From the NCBI RefSeq assembly GCF_002165305.2, contig NZ_CP032285.1, positions 186,001-250,000 on the forward strand: a DNA stretch of 64,000 nt, written 5' to 3'. Below the pieces are notes generated by a model. That model was not told where the DNA came from and searched no databases. It was given only the letters and a program-made list of their open reading frames with translations. The translations under genes and the position numbers were made by a program. Every line of letters begins with the position of its first letter. The first letter of the stretch is position 1. The stretch is from Acinetobacter sp. WCHA55 (GTDB lineage Bacteria > Pseudomonadota > Gammaproteobacteria > Pseudomonadales > Moraxellaceae). Below, one piece after another: positions 1-8,678 of this stretch.

Positions 1-541
1 GAACGATATCCAAGGATTTCCTGACCCTGCGCTCTATCCCGATATTGCTGAGGCGGACTGCAGGCTGGTGGTTATGCACTCAGCGCAGCGGGATGGCATC
101 GCCACCCGCACCGGTCACCTTCGACCCGAAGACGCGCTCGACGAGATTGTGCGGTTCTTCGAGGCGCGGGTTTCCGCCTTGCGACGGAGCGGGGTCGCTG
201 CCGACCGGCTCATCCTCGATCCGGGGATGGGATTTTTCTTGAGCCCCGCACCGGAAACATCGCTGCACGTGCTGTCGAACCTTCAAAAGCTGAAGTCGGC
301 GTTGGGGCTTCCGCTATTGGTCTCGGTGTCGCGGAAATCCTTCTTGGGCGCCACCGTTGGCCTTCCTGTAAAGGATCTGGGTCCAGCGAGCCTTGCGGCG
401 GAACTTCACGCGATCGGCAATGGCGCTGACTACGTCCGCACCCACGCGCCTGGAGATCTGCGAAGCGCAATCACCTTCTCGGAAACCCTCGCGAAATTTC
501 GCAGTCGCGACGCCAGAGACCGAGGGTTAAATCATGCCTAG
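1..541 (+). CDS. sul1: sul1, 3' part (cut by window start)
   Basis: Sulfonamide-insensitive dihydropteroate synthase, which replaces the sulfonamide-sensitive folate-pathway enzyme. Only codons from about 101 to the end are inside the window. The nucleotides match the complete sul1 at 8672-9511 except one change (A at 530, G at 9500), which alters the C-terminal RGLDHA to RGLNHA. This is the first 3'-conserved segment of a complex class 1 integron. It is followed by ISCR1 and shares its sequence with the second copy up to position 565. Confidence 0.95.
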   Translation, partial: NDIQGFPDPALYPDIAEADCRLVVMHSAQRDGIATRTGHLRPEDALDEIVRFFEARVSALRRSGVAADRLILDPGMGFFLSPAPETSLHVLSNLQKLKSALGLPLLVSVSRKSFLGATVGLPVKDLGPASLAAELHAIGNGADYVRTHAPGDLRSAITFSETLAKFRSRDARDRGLNHA

Positions 542-565
542 CATTCACCTTCCGGCCGCCCGCTA
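1..565 (+). repeat. Direct repeat of the integron 3'-conserved segment (partner 8971-9535)
   Basis: Positions 1-565 repeat 8971-9535 with one substitution, then the copies diverge (ISCR1 here, normal 3'-CS after 9535). The offset is 8970 bp, so the blaPER block lies between two directly repeated 3'-CS copies, the usual layout of an ISCR1 complex integron. Confidence 0.95.
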
Positions 566-731
566 AATATCTCCTTTTGGGTTGTTAATAAAACATCCAA
601 TAAGTTGACTGTGCGTGAAAAAGAAAGTTTTGTGTGATGGCGTTGAAGATCGCACCGTTAAGCTCTTATGTGGGATGGTGCAGAGCTCGACGACTACCGA
701 TAAAACGCAACCGCCGCAAACAGACAAGAAA

Positions 732-759
732 AAGCCCCAACTGATAACAGTTGGGGCTT
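732..759 (+). terminator. Strong hairpin upstream of orf513
   Basis: Stem AAGCCCCAACTG pairs with CAGTTGGGGCTT around a short loop. It lies in the ISCR1 leader between sul1 and orf513 and could stop transcription entering from the integron. There is no long T tract, so the terminator role is inferred. Confidence 0.6.
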
Positions 760-902
760 CAGTATTGTGATTGGTGGAGCAATAGCACCCTGAACCCAAA
801 ACCTTCTCGCTCAACCGGTAGTGGCTGATAACAACTCGTGAGGGCTATTGCGGGTTAAGCATTTAGCGATGTCTAGGGCCAGACTGGACGTCTGAACGCA
901 AG

Positions 903-936
903 CCGCTGATACTGTACATAACCACAGTATCAGCGG
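903..936. promoter_or_regulatory. Inverted repeat with LexA-box-like core upstream of orf513
   Basis: A perfect 13-bp inverted repeat (CCGCTGATACTGT and its complement) surrounds an 8-bp centre. Its core at 910-929 has the CTG-N10-CAG form of an enterobacterial SOS box with flanking TA on both sides. The right arm runs directly into the ribosome-binding site GGAGGA (935-940) of orf513. Binding of LexA is not shown, and Acinetobacter lacks a classical LexA. Confidence 0.6.
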
Positions 937-945
937 AGGATACCC

Positions 946-2487
946 ATGTCGCTGGCAAGGAACGCCACGGCGAGTCAATCGCCCACTCAAACAAACGGTT
1001 ACGAACGCCACCAACCCGACCAGACGCTGCTCTACCAGCTGGTTGAGCAGCACTACCCAGCCTTCAAAGCCTCACTCGAAGCCCAAGGTCAACACCTGCC
1101 TCGCTACATCCAACAAGAATTCAACGACCTCCTCCAATGTGGCCGTCTGGAGTATGGTTTCATGCGGGTTCGCTGCGAGGATTGTCATCACGAGCGTCTG
1201 GTCGCCTTCAGCTGTAAACGACGCGGCTTTTGCCCTAGCTGCGGTGCCCGCCGGATGGCCGAGAGTACGGCGCTGCTGATAGACGAAGTCTTCCCCAAGG
1301 AGCCCATTCGCCAGTGGGTGCTCAGCTTTCCTTTCCAGCTACGCTTTTTGCTGGCTCGCCATCCCCAGCTGATGGGCCAGGTCTTGAGTATCGTCTATCG
1401 TACACTCTCAACTCATCTGATCAAAAAAGCCGGTTACACCAAAGCCTCTGCACAAACTGGCTCAGTGACTCTTATCCAACGCTTTGGCTCCGCGCTAAAT
1501 CTCAATGTCCACTACCACATGCTGTTTCTCGATGGTGTCTATGCCGAAGATGACTATGGCAAGCAACGCTTCCATCGTGTCAAGGCACCCACTTACGATG
1601 AGCTGAATACGCTCGCTCACACCCTCAGCCATCGCATCGCTCGCTGCATGGAAAAGCGTGGGATTTTGGAGCGTGATGCCGAGAATACGTGGTTGACACT
1701 GGAAGAGGGCGAAGACGATACGCTGACTCAATTACATGGTGCTTCGGTTACGTATCGCATTGCCGTCGGCCCCCAGCAAGGGCGCAAAGTCTTCACCCTG
1801 CAAACCTTGCCAGGGCGTGAGGATAAAGCCGACTCAAGCAGTCGAGTAGCCAACCATGCTGGTTTCTCGCTACACGCCGGTGTGATGGCCGAAGCGCATC
1901 AGCGGGATAAGCTTGAGCGCTTGTGTCGCTACATTAGTCGGCCAGCGGTTTCAGAAAAACGTCTGGCATTAACCGCCAATGGGCAGGTGCGTTACGAGCT
2001 CAAAACTCCGTACCGCAATGGCACCACCCATGTGATCTTCGAGCCGCTGGACTTCATCGCCAAACTCGCTGCGTTGGTACCTAAGCCGCGAGTCAACCTC
2101 ACACGCTTCCACGGCGTCTTTGCACCGAACAGCAAACACCGAGTTCAAGTAACACCCGCCAAGCGGGGCAAGAAGCCCGACAAATCGGAAGGTCTCGATA
2201 CTAACTGGCGTGACAAGAGTCCTGCAGAGCGCCACCGCGCCATGACCTGGATGCAACGCCTCAAGCGAGTCTTCAATATTGATATTGAAGTCTGCGAACA
2301 CTGCGGCGGTCACGTCAAAGTGATTGCCAGCATCGAAGATCCGAAGGTCATTGAGCAGATTCTCAAGCATCTGAAACAGAAAACAGCCAAGGCGAATGCC
2401 GCCAAGCAGCGTGAGCTGCCACCAGAACGAGCGCCGCCACTGACTCCCAGCCTGTTCGATCCATCACAGAGTCGTCTCTTTGACTGA
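946..2487 (+). CDS. orf513: ISCR1 transposase Orf513
   Basis: 513-residue rolling-circle transposase of the IS91/ISCR family. An N-terminal zinc-finger-like region contains CEDCHHERL and CPSCGARRM. A central histidine cluster (HYHMLFLDG) fits the HUH nuclease domain, and a second CEHCGGHVK pair lies near the C-terminus. Full length for ISCR1. The start follows a good GGAGGA site. The gene is downstream of a perfect inverted repeat and between sul1 and blaPER. Confidence 0.97.
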   Translation: MSLARNATASQSPTQTNGYERHQPDQTLLYQLVEQHYPAFKASLEAQGQHLPRYIQQEFNDLLQCGRLEYGFMRVRCEDCHHERLVAFSCKRRGFCPSCGARRMAESTALLIDEVFPKEPIRQWVLSFPFQLRFLLARHPQLMGQVLSIVYRTLSTHLIKKAGYTKASAQTGSVTLIQRFGSALNLNVHYHMLFLDGVYAEDDYGKQRFHRVKAPTYDELNTLAHTLSHRIARCMEKRGILERDAENTWLTLEEGEDDTLTQLHGASVTYRIAVGPQQGRKVFTLQTLPGREDKADSSSRVANHAGFSLHAGVMAEAHQRDKLERLCRYISRPAVSEKRLALTANGQVRYELKTPYRNGTTHVIFEPLDFIAKLAALVPKPRVNLTRFHGVFAPNSKHRVQVTPAKRGKKPDKSEGLDTNWRDKSPAERHRAMTWMQRLKRVFNIDIEVCEHCGGHVKVIASIEDPKVIEQILKHLKQKTAKANAAKQRELPPERAPPLTPSLFDPSQSRLFD

Positions 2488-2701
2488 CGACCCCAAATCC
2501 AACACTGCTCAACACTGCCAACTTTTAAACGGGGCGGTGGGGCAGTTTGTATCTCTCGAGCTATCAGGCTAGAGATTTTACCGCCAAATCGAACCTTATT
2601 AGAGCGGTTTAGGCTGGACCGGCAGTTAAAATTGGGGCTTGAGCGGTAAACGAGTGAGGGAATTTCAGGTAAGATACTTCGGATGAGGAGCAAAAAGGTG
2701 G

Positions 2702-2737
2702 TTTATACTTCCTATACCCTTTATACTTCCTATACCC
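2702..2737 (+). repeat. Tandem 18-bp duplication upstream of blaPER
   Basis: Two adjacent perfect copies of TTTATACTTCCTATACCC (2702-2719 and 2720-2737) lie between the ISCR1 tail and the blaPER promoter. The duplication may mark the ISCR1/blaPER junction. No function is known to me. Confidence 0.9.
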
Positions 2738-2739
2738 TA

Positions 2740-2763
2740 AAAAGGCAGCTTTGGCTGCCTTTT
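2740..2763 (+). terminator. Hairpin directly upstream of the blaPER -10 box
   Basis: AAAAGGCAGC and GCTGCCTTTT form a 10-bp stem with a TTTG loop, followed by T residues. It looks like an intrinsic terminator that would separate ISCR1-derived transcripts from blaPER. A TATAAT at 2765-2770 follows immediately. Confidence 0.7.
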
Positions 2764-2764
2764 G

Positions 2765-2770
2765 TATAAT
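2765..2770 (+). promoter_or_regulatory. Candidate -10 box of blaPER
   Basis: Perfect TATAAT 30 bp before the blaPER start. No good -35 is visible at 17 bp because that position falls in the hairpin at 2740-2763. An AAAGGA ribosome-binding site precedes the ATG. Confidence 0.5.
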
Positions 2771-2799
2771 TCATATCGACTTATCAAAAGGACAATCCG

Positions 2800-3726
2800 A
2801 TGAATGTCATTATAAAAGCTGTAGTTACTGCCTCGACGCTACTGATGGTATCTTTTAGTTCATTCGAAACCTCAGCGCAATCCCCACTGTTAAAAGAGCA
2901 AATTGAATCCATAGTCATTGGAAAAAAAGCCACTGTAGGCGTTGCAGTGTGGGGGCCTGACGATCTGGAACCTTTACTGATTAATCCTTTTGAAAAATTC
3001 CCAATGCAAAGTGTATTTAAATTGCATTTAGCTATGTTGGTACTGCATCAGGTTGATCAGGGAAAGTTGGATTTAAATCAGACCGTTATCGTAAACAGGG
3101 CTAAGGTTTTACAGAATACCTGGGCTCCGATAATGAAAGCGTATCAGGGAGACGAGTTTAGTGTTCCAGTGCAGCAACTGCTGCAATACTCGGTCTCGCA
3201 CAGCGATAACGTGGCCTGTGATTTGTTATTTGAACTGGTTGGTGGACCAGCTGCTTTGCATGACTATATCCAGTCTATGGGTATAAAGGAGACCGCTGTG
3301 GTCGCAAATGAAGCGCAGATGCACGCCGATGATCAGGTGCAGTATCAAAACTGGACCTCGATGAAAGGTGCTGCAGAGATCCTGAAAAAGTTTGAGCAAA
3401 AAACACAGCTGTCTGAAACCTCGCAGGCTTTGTTATGGAAGTGGATGGTCGAAACCACCACAGGACCAGAGCGGTTAAAAGGTTTGTTACCAGCTGGTAC
3501 TGTGGTCGCACATAAAACTGGTACTTCGGGTATCAAAGCCGGAAAAACTGCGGCCACTAATGATTTAGGTATCATTCTGTTGCCTGATGGACGGCCCTTG
3601 CTGGTTGCTGTTTTTGTGAAAGACTCAGCCGAGTCAAGCCGAACCAATGAAGCTATCATTGCGCAGGTTGCTCAGACTGCGTATCAATTTGAATTGAAAA
3701 AGCTTTCTGCCCTAAGCCCAAATTAA
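2800..3726 (+). CDS. blaPER: PER-type class A extended-spectrum beta-lactamase
   Basis: 308-residue periplasmic serine beta-lactamase that hydrolyses penicillins and oxyimino-cephalosporins. A signal peptide covers about residues 1-26 (cleavage near ETSA/QSP). Visible motifs are SVFK at 71-74 (active-site serine), SDN at 135-137, a PER-type omega loop with E171 and KTG at 239-241. The sequence reads as PER-1 or a very close allele; the exact allele cannot be fixed without a database. It sits behind ISCR1 and in front of gst and abct, the usual PER gene order. Confidence 0.96.
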   Translation: MNVIIKAVVTASTLLMVSFSSFETSAQSPLLKEQIESIVIGKKATVGVAVWGPDDLEPLLINPFEKFPMQSVFKLHLAMLVLHQVDQGKLDLNQTVIVNRAKVLQNTWAPIMKAYQGDEFSVPVQQLLQYSVSHSDNVACDLLFELVGGPAALHDYIQSMGIKETAVVANEAQMHADDQVQYQNWTSMKGAAEILKKFEQKTQLSETSQALLWKWMVETTTGPERLKGLLPAGTVVAHKTGTSGIKAGKTAATNDLGIILLPDGRPLLVAVFVKDSAESSRTNEAIIAQVAQTAYQFELKKLSALSPN

Positions 3727-3799
3727 CAGACTATCAGCACTATCTAAGCCGCTGACTCTGGTTGTACACTAAAGCTATGGTTTGAAATTGGAGTAGGTT

Positions 3800-4375
3800 A
3801 TGCAGTTATTAGGTTCAGTGGCTTCCCCTTTTGTTCGTCGTTTACGTTTAGTACTGGCAGGGCAACCTTATCAGTTTGTAGCGCTTAATATTTTTGAGTC
3901 TGAAGGCCGTTCAGTGTTGGTACAACATAATCCGGCACGCAAAGTGCCTGTGTTAGTGGATGGAGAGCAGGTTATTTTTGATTCAGGCGTAATTTATCGT
4001 TATTTGGCTTCGAAACTGAAATTCAAACCATTGAGCTGGGATCAGGAAAACGGTCTGACGACCATCAATGCCTGCACAGACTCCTTGGTTGAATTACTGC
4101 TTTGTAAGCGCTCAGGTTTTGACGTGACTGAAGATAAATTGTTTTTTAATCTTCAGCATGAGCGAATTCAGGCGACGCTAGAGGCACTTGAGCAACAAAT
4201 CAGGGCAGGGCATTTCGGTGACTGGGACTATCCTGGTATCAGTCTGTTCACTTTAATCGACTGGATATTGTTCCGCGATTTAGTCGACTTAAAACCCTTC
4301 CCTGTATTATTACAGTTCAGAAATGCGCATTTAAACCGGCCGATGGTCGCTGAAACCGACCCGCGTTTAAGCTAA
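3800..4375 (+). CDS. gst: Glutathione S-transferase family protein
   Basis: 191 residues with an N-terminal thioredoxin-like domain beginning MQLLGSVASPFVRRLRLVL, the cis-proline region KVPVLVDGE and DSGVIYRYL typical of the glutathione site, then an all-helical C-terminal domain. It is the gst gene that regularly accompanies blaPER behind ISCR1. A contribution to resistance is not established. It converges on the ABC transporter gene through a shared terminator. Confidence 0.9.
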   Translation: MQLLGSVASPFVRRLRLVLAGQPYQFVALNIFESEGRSVLVQHNPARKVPVLVDGEQVIFDSGVIYRYLASKLKFKPLSWDQENGLTTINACTDSLVELLLCKRSGFDVTEDKLFFNLQHERIQATLEALEQQIRAGHFGDWDYPGISLFTLIDWILFRDLVDLKPFPVLLQFRNAHLNRPMVAETDPRLS

Positions 4376-4382
4376 AAACAAC

Positions 4383-4408
4383 AGGTCAGAGCCAAGACTC
4401 TGACCTTT
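4383..4408. terminator. Bidirectional terminator between gst and abct
   Basis: AGGTCAGAG and CTCTGACCT form a 9-bp stem in the 38-bp gap between the two convergent genes. T-rich sequence follows on the plus strand. Confidence 0.75.
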
Positions 4409-4413
4409 ATTAT

Positions 4414-6255
4414 TTATTCCACACCAATAAAGCCGCCGGTTTGATGCGCCCATAATTGAGCGTAAATACCGCCTTTGGCGATCAGTTCCTGATGACTGCC
4501 TTGTTCCACAATACGACCTTGATCCAGAACGATCAGCCTGTCCATAGCTGCTATGGTAGATAAACGGTGTGCAATGGCTATAACCGTTTTGCCTATCATC
4601 AACTGAGTCAGACTATGCTGAATAGCTGATTCTACTTCGGAGTCCAGCGCTGAGGTGGCTTCATCCAAAATCAGAATAGGGGCGTTTTTCAGTAAAACCC
4701 GAGCTATTGCAATACGTTGACGTTGACCACCAGAAAGCTTGACTCCACGTTCGCCCACCTGAGCGTCGTAGCCACTGTTGCCTTTAGGATCGGTAAGCTC
4801 CTGAATAAAAGCATCGGCTTCGGCTAAACGGGCTGCTTCAATCATTTCCGCTTCGGTAGCGCCAGGACGACCATATAAAATATTTTCCCTTACAGTACGG
4901 TGTAGCAGGGAGGTATCCTGGGTCACCATAGCTATATGAGCGCGAAGACTTTCCTGTGATACAGTTTTGATGTCCTGACCGTCTATCAAAATCTGGCCTG
5001 AATTGACATCATAAAAGCGCAGCAGTAAGTTCACCAGCGTGGATTTACCAGCACCAGAACGGCCGACTAAACCTACGTTTTCACGGGGTTTAATCGACAA
5101 GTCCAGACCATCAATCACAGGACCATGTTCACCTGCTGCTTTGCCGTAGTTAAAGTTCAGTTGCTTAAACTCAATCTGACCTTGTGGCACTTCAAGCGGC
5201 TTCGCATCAGCTTTGTCGATGATTTGCTGAGGCTGAGACAAAGTCGCAATACCATCTGCCACAGTACCTATGTTTTCAAACAGTGCACTGACTTCCCACA
5301 TGATCCACTGCGACATACCATTTAAACGCAGCGCCAGACTGACTGCGATGGCAATAGAGCCCACAGTGACGGCATTGACAGACCAAAGCCATATCGCCAG
5401 CGTGGCAATAGAGAACACCAACAGATAGTTCAGACCCTGCACACAAATATTGAGCCAGGTAGCCAGTCGCATTTGTCTGTACACAGGCACCAGAAACAGC
5501 TGCATGCTATCGCGGGCGTATTCTGACTCACGAGCCGTGTGTGAAAACAGTTTAATAGTGCTGATATTGGTGTAGCTGTCGACAATACGGCCTGTCATTT
5601 CTGAACGGGCATCGGCTTGTTCTGTTGCAACTTGTTTCAGTCTCGGCACAAAATAAAACTGCAAGCCGGTGTATATGACTAACCAGGCAATCATCGGCAG
5701 TACCAAGCGCCAATCTGCATCGGCGATCAGATACAACATAGAGCCAAAATACACCACCACATACACCATCACATCCAGCAGCTTGGTGGCCGTTTCGCGC
5801 ACTGCCAAAGCCGTTTGCATCACTTTAGTGGCGATGCGACCAGCGAATTCATTCTGGTAGAAACCCAAACTTTGTTTCAGTAAATAACGATGCGCCAGCC
5901 AGCGGATCGACATAGGGTAGTTACCCAATATAGTTTGGTGGATCAGGGCTGAGTGAAAAAATACCAAACCAGGCAACACCAGCAACATCACTATGGCCAT
6001 AGTGATCAAGGTATCCTGCTCTTCCTGCCAGAAAGTAGCCGGATTCTTGGTTACCAACCAATCGACTAATTGCCCCATATAGCCAAATAAGGACACTTCT
6101 AATGCGGCCAGTAAGGCTGTCGCAATAGACATCAGGATCAGAGGCAACACCATGCCTTGACTGTAATGCAAACAAAATGCAAACAGGCCTTGAGGTGGCT
6201 GAGTTGGCTCTTTATCAGGGAAAGGGTTGGTTAAGCGTTCAAAAAAGCCCAGCAT
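4414..6255 (-). CDS. ABC transporter, fused membrane and ATPase domains
   Basis: 613-residue half-size ABC exporter with an N-terminal six-helix membrane domain and a C-terminal ATPase. Walker A is GRSGAGKST, the signature LSGGQRQR and Walker B LILDEATSALD. This is the abct gene known downstream of blaPER-gst. The start is set at the ATG with AGAGGA seven bases upstream, not the ATG 18 bases earlier. Substrate is unknown. Confidence 0.9.
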   Translation of the reverse strand: MLGFFERLTNPFPDKEPTQPPQGLFAFCLHYSQGMVLPLILMSIATALLAALEVSLFGYMGQLVDWLVTKNPATFWQEEQDTLITMAIVMLLVLPGLVFFHSALIHQTILGNYPMSIRWLAHRYLLKQSLGFYQNEFAGRIATKVMQTALAVRETATKLLDVMVYVVVYFGSMLYLIADADWRLVLPMIAWLVIYTGLQFYFVPRLKQVATEQADARSEMTGRIVDSYTNISTIKLFSHTARESEYARDSMQLFLVPVYRQMRLATWLNICVQGLNYLLVFSIATLAIWLWSVNAVTVGSIAIAVSLALRLNGMSQWIMWEVSALFENIGTVADGIATLSQPQQIIDKADAKPLEVPQGQIEFKQLNFNYGKAAGEHGPVIDGLDLSIKPRENVGLVGRSGAGKSTLVNLLLRFYDVNSGQILIDGQDIKTVSQESLRAHIAMVTQDTSLLHRTVRENILYGRPGATEAEMIEAARLAEADAFIQELTDPKGNSGYDAQVGERGVKLSGGQRQRIAIARVLLKNAPILILDEATSALDSEVESAIQHSLTQLMIGKTVIAIAHRLSTIAAMDRLIVLDQGRIVEQGSHQELIAKGGIYAQLWAHQTGGFIGVE

Positions 6256-6625
6256 AAAATTCCTCTGCAGCAACGAAAAAGGCAGTTATGGTACGTCAAA
6301 GTTTAAAAAACAGATGTAACTATTTGATGAAAGCCCGGTTTAGAACGGCCATCTTATTTTATAACCGATAGCTTGTGACTCGCTTTTTTGCTGAACAGAA
6401 CAGCAGATTGTTGAAAATAAATACAAAAAATCTGAAAAATCCAAAAGATGCTATATCACATGAACTCAGCAGCTTAGATTTATTGAAGGACCGTTAATAG
6501 GTAATAACTGGAAAATCTATAACTTAGCTTCTGTTTTGTCAGCTTGCAAAGGACTTTTTGCTTTCTACACTGAAAATACAGAGTACCCGAATCAGGGTGT
6601 TGTCTCGTCTTACAGGAGTGTTGAA
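6256..6625. other. Intergenic region between divergent abct and the next gene
   Basis: About 370 bp of AT-rich sequence that must contain the promoters for the ABC transporter (minus) and the 6626 gene (plus). I see no repeat or RNA gene in it. Confidence 0.4.
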
Positions 6626-7327
6626 ATGGATGCCAAAGAATTATTGGTCTACATGAAGCAGGCAGAACTGCAAGCTGAGTTAGTCGTTGAGGCTGGTCAG
6701 CAACTGGACAGAGCCATCAAACAATTACATGACTGGTCTGAAGACTGGGATTGTCAGCGCCGGGCTTGTGAAGATATGTACGATGCCGTGCATTTAATTC
6801 TGATCCATAGCTATCAATTATCCCGGATTTTCTGGCCCGCCAAGTGTTGCGGAGAACTGGGGCTGGATTTGTGTCATAGAGCCATGGCGCTGCGAAGTGA
6901 AATCAACCTGCCTGATCTAAACCATCCACTGCGGAATGAGGCGTTATGGCGTCATGCAGATGAGCTGGATCATTCAGTGCGGGATAATACTGCTCTGCGT
7001 CGTTATCAAGCGCATCATTTAACCGGTTTTAATCAGGTGATCACCTGGATGGATAATGAAGCCATGTTTTGCTGGCTTGAACCTGCCAGTAAAACCTTTG
7101 TGTTTCATGCCGAGGAGTTTGCTTTAGCCCAATTACTGGATGCTGTGCATCAGGTTCAGCAAGATATTCAGAATTTTCTTAACAAGCAGCATCAGTCAAA
7201 TCTAAAGGTGGCCAAAGCTGGCGTGCATCACTATGAGAAGCAGTGGGGGGCATTTAAAATAAGACAAGACAGATCTTGTCCACAGCTTTGTTGTTATGAC
7301 TACTTATCTAATTTAATAAATCCGTAG
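6626..7327 (+). CDS. Hypothetical helical protein (Pararheinheimera-like block)
   Basis: 233 residues, mostly helical, no recognised domain. An upstream in-frame extension to 6536 is rejected because AGGAG sits just ahead of the ATG at 6626. Its last codons overlap the 3' end of the opposite-strand gene by 28 bp, and the final 20 residues look unlike the rest, so the end may have been changed by a junction. Confidence 0.6.
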   Translation: MDAKELLVYMKQAELQAELVVEAGQQLDRAIKQLHDWSEDWDCQRRACEDMYDAVHLILIHSYQLSRIFWPAKCCGELGLDLCHRAMALRSEINLPDLNHPLRNEALWRHADELDHSVRDNTALRRYQAHHLTGFNQVITWMDNEAMFCWLEPASKTFVFHAEEFALAQLLDAVHQVQQDIQNFLNKQHQSNLKVAKAGVHHYEKQWGAFKIRQDRSCPQLCCYDYLSNLINP

Positions 7328-7629
7328 GCAGAAATCTCGCTGAGCTTATGTTCTCTGATCTTTTTTGCGACTTCTGCTTGGTAGTCTTCAATGTACAGGT
7401 GCAAAAAATCTTTAAACTCTTCATCCAAAGCACGTCTATCCACAGAGTTACCGAACCGTTGCGCTTCGTATGCAAGCAGGCATAATCTATGCGCCCGGAT
7501 CTCCATATCAGCGGCCACCTGCTTTTCGATAATGTTTAATGCATCTGACATTCCAATCAACTTCTTGTAGAAAAACAGACTTAACAGTAAAAAGCCAAAC
7601 GTAATTGCAGACATAACAAAAGTCAGCAT
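7300..7629 (-). CDS. Hypothetical single-pass membrane protein
   Basis: 109 residues: one N-terminal membrane helix (MLTFVMSAITFGFLLLSLFF) followed by a soluble helical domain. The start at 7629 overlaps the stop of the upstream membrane gene in an ATGCTGA arrangement, suggesting translational coupling. AAAGGA lies upstream. Function unknown. Confidence 0.6.
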   Translation of the reverse strand: MLTFVMSAITFGFLLLSLFFYKKLIGMSDALNIIEKQVAADMEIRAHRLCLLAYEAQRFGNSVDRRALDEEFKDFLHLYIEDYQAEVAKKIREHKLSEISAYGFIKLDK

Positions 7630-8117
7630 TCCTGAAGTTCCTTTCTGTGCTTGACGGCTCCTGATATGGACCATAAAAATATCGCTAAAATTGCTGCGAT
7701 ATTTATAGCTGGTATTCCATATTTGTATATACCACCCAATAGATCAGTGCCAAATATGACTCTGTCTGTGAATCTCGCTACCTGCAGAACAGAGTGCATC
7801 AAGATGCTTAAACAAATGAATTGAGTGATTTGTTCAACCGCCCATACGAATTTTCTATGAATAACCCAGATGATACCAAGCGTCAATGTTTGACATATCA
7901 CCCAACTTGGGTACCAAAGTAAGCGAGCGAGCTCAGGAGATGTTTCAGATATCCCCATCAGCAAAGGAGCAATCCTGTCTTGAGCTAATCCCGATAAAGT
8001 GAGTATCAATATGGTTATTCGTGCAGATTTACTGGCCGACCAGACTAAGGACAGCAGTAGAGAACCTATGCACAACACCCATAAGTACTCAGCAAGAGTC
8101 GTAATAAATGTCCCCAC
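7623..8117 (-). CDS. Hypothetical multi-pass membrane protein
   Basis: 164 residues with about four hydrophobic helices and no recognised family. It is the first gene of a two-gene unit with 7300-7629. It belongs to the chromosomal-looking DNA trapped between blaPER and the second 3'-conserved segment. Confidence 0.6.
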   Translation of the reverse strand: MGTFITTLAEYLWVLCIGSLLLSLVWSASKSARITILILTLSGLAQDRIAPLLMGISETSPELARLLWYPSWVICQTLTLGIIWVIHRKFVWAVEQITQFICLSILMHSVLQVARFTDRVIFGTDLLGGIYKYGIPAINIAAILAIFLWSISGAVKHRKELQEC

Positions 8118-8127
8118 AAACTACCTC

Positions 8128-8358
8128 TTATTTTGGTGGTTCATTACCCCAGCCACCACCTAATGTAGTCAGTGTTGGATTTATTGCTTTAGATTCTTGC
8201 TGCTCTGCAGCCAGCTTCGCCTTTGCTTCAGCAGATAAGGTGACAGTGTCTGCAGTAGAGGGTGCTGTTGTAGTGGTGGTTTTAGCCTGAGCAGCAGGAG
8301 CAACAGTTTGTATTGTTGATGTAGCCGCTGTGCCCGGAGTATTTAAGTTGATTTGCAT
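8128..8358 (-). CDS. Small Thr/Ala-rich protein
   Basis: 76 residues, low complexity, with the segment DTVTLSAEAKAKLA that recurs in small motility-associated or exported proteins of Alteromonadales. A modest start context (AAGGAACAG) precedes the ATG. It ends at the integron junction side, about 40 bp from the truncated qacEdelta1. Function unknown. Confidence 0.5.
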   Translation of the reverse strand: MQINLNTPGTAATSTIQTVAPAAQAKTTTTTAPSTADTVTLSAEAKAKLAAEQQESKAINPTLTTLGGGWGNEPPK

Positions 8359-8401
8359 AACTGTTCCTTACCATTGTCACTAAATCAGAAAACAAATGTA
8401 C

Positions 8402-8678
8402 CGAGGGCTTTACTAAGCTTGCCCCTTCCGCCGTTGTCATAATCGGTTATGGCATCGCATTTTATTTTCTTTCTCTGGTTCTGAAATCCATCCCTGTCGG
8501 TGTTGCTTATGCAGTCTGGTCGGGACTCGGCGTCGTCATAATTACAGCCATTGCCTGGTTGCTTCATGGGCAAAAGCTTGATGCGTGGGGCTTTGTAGGT
8601 ATGGGGCTCATAATTGCTGCCTTTTTGCTCGCCCGATCCCCATCGTGGAAGTCGCTGCGGAGGCCGACGCCATGGTGA
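8402..8678 (+). pseudogene. qacEdelta1: qacEdelta1, 5'-truncated
   Basis: Small multidrug-resistance (SMR) family remnant. The reading frame matches QacEdelta1 from about residue 25 ([12 protein letters not shown]) to its usual end RRPTPW. The first ~24 codons, including the start and first membrane helix, are missing at the junction with upstream DNA at about 8401/8402. It therefore lacks its own start and promoter. Its 3' end overlaps the sul1 start by 7 bp as in normal 3'-conserved segments. Confidence 0.9.

Larger units (their letters stand above)
566..2700 (+). mobile_element. ISCR1
   Basis: IS91-like common-region element carrying orf513. The left edge is placed where the two 3'-CS copies stop matching (565/566). 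The right edge is approximate, because the oriIS end should lie downstream of orf513 in about 2500-2700 but no exact terminus was proven. ISCR1 elements move neighbouring DNA by rolling-circle transposition, which is the accepted route for linking blaPER to class 1 integrons. Confidence 0.9.

Noticed and set aside
8585..8671. N-terminal extension of sul1
   Set aside because: It only reads the qacEdelta1 region in another frame; Sul1 starts at 8672.
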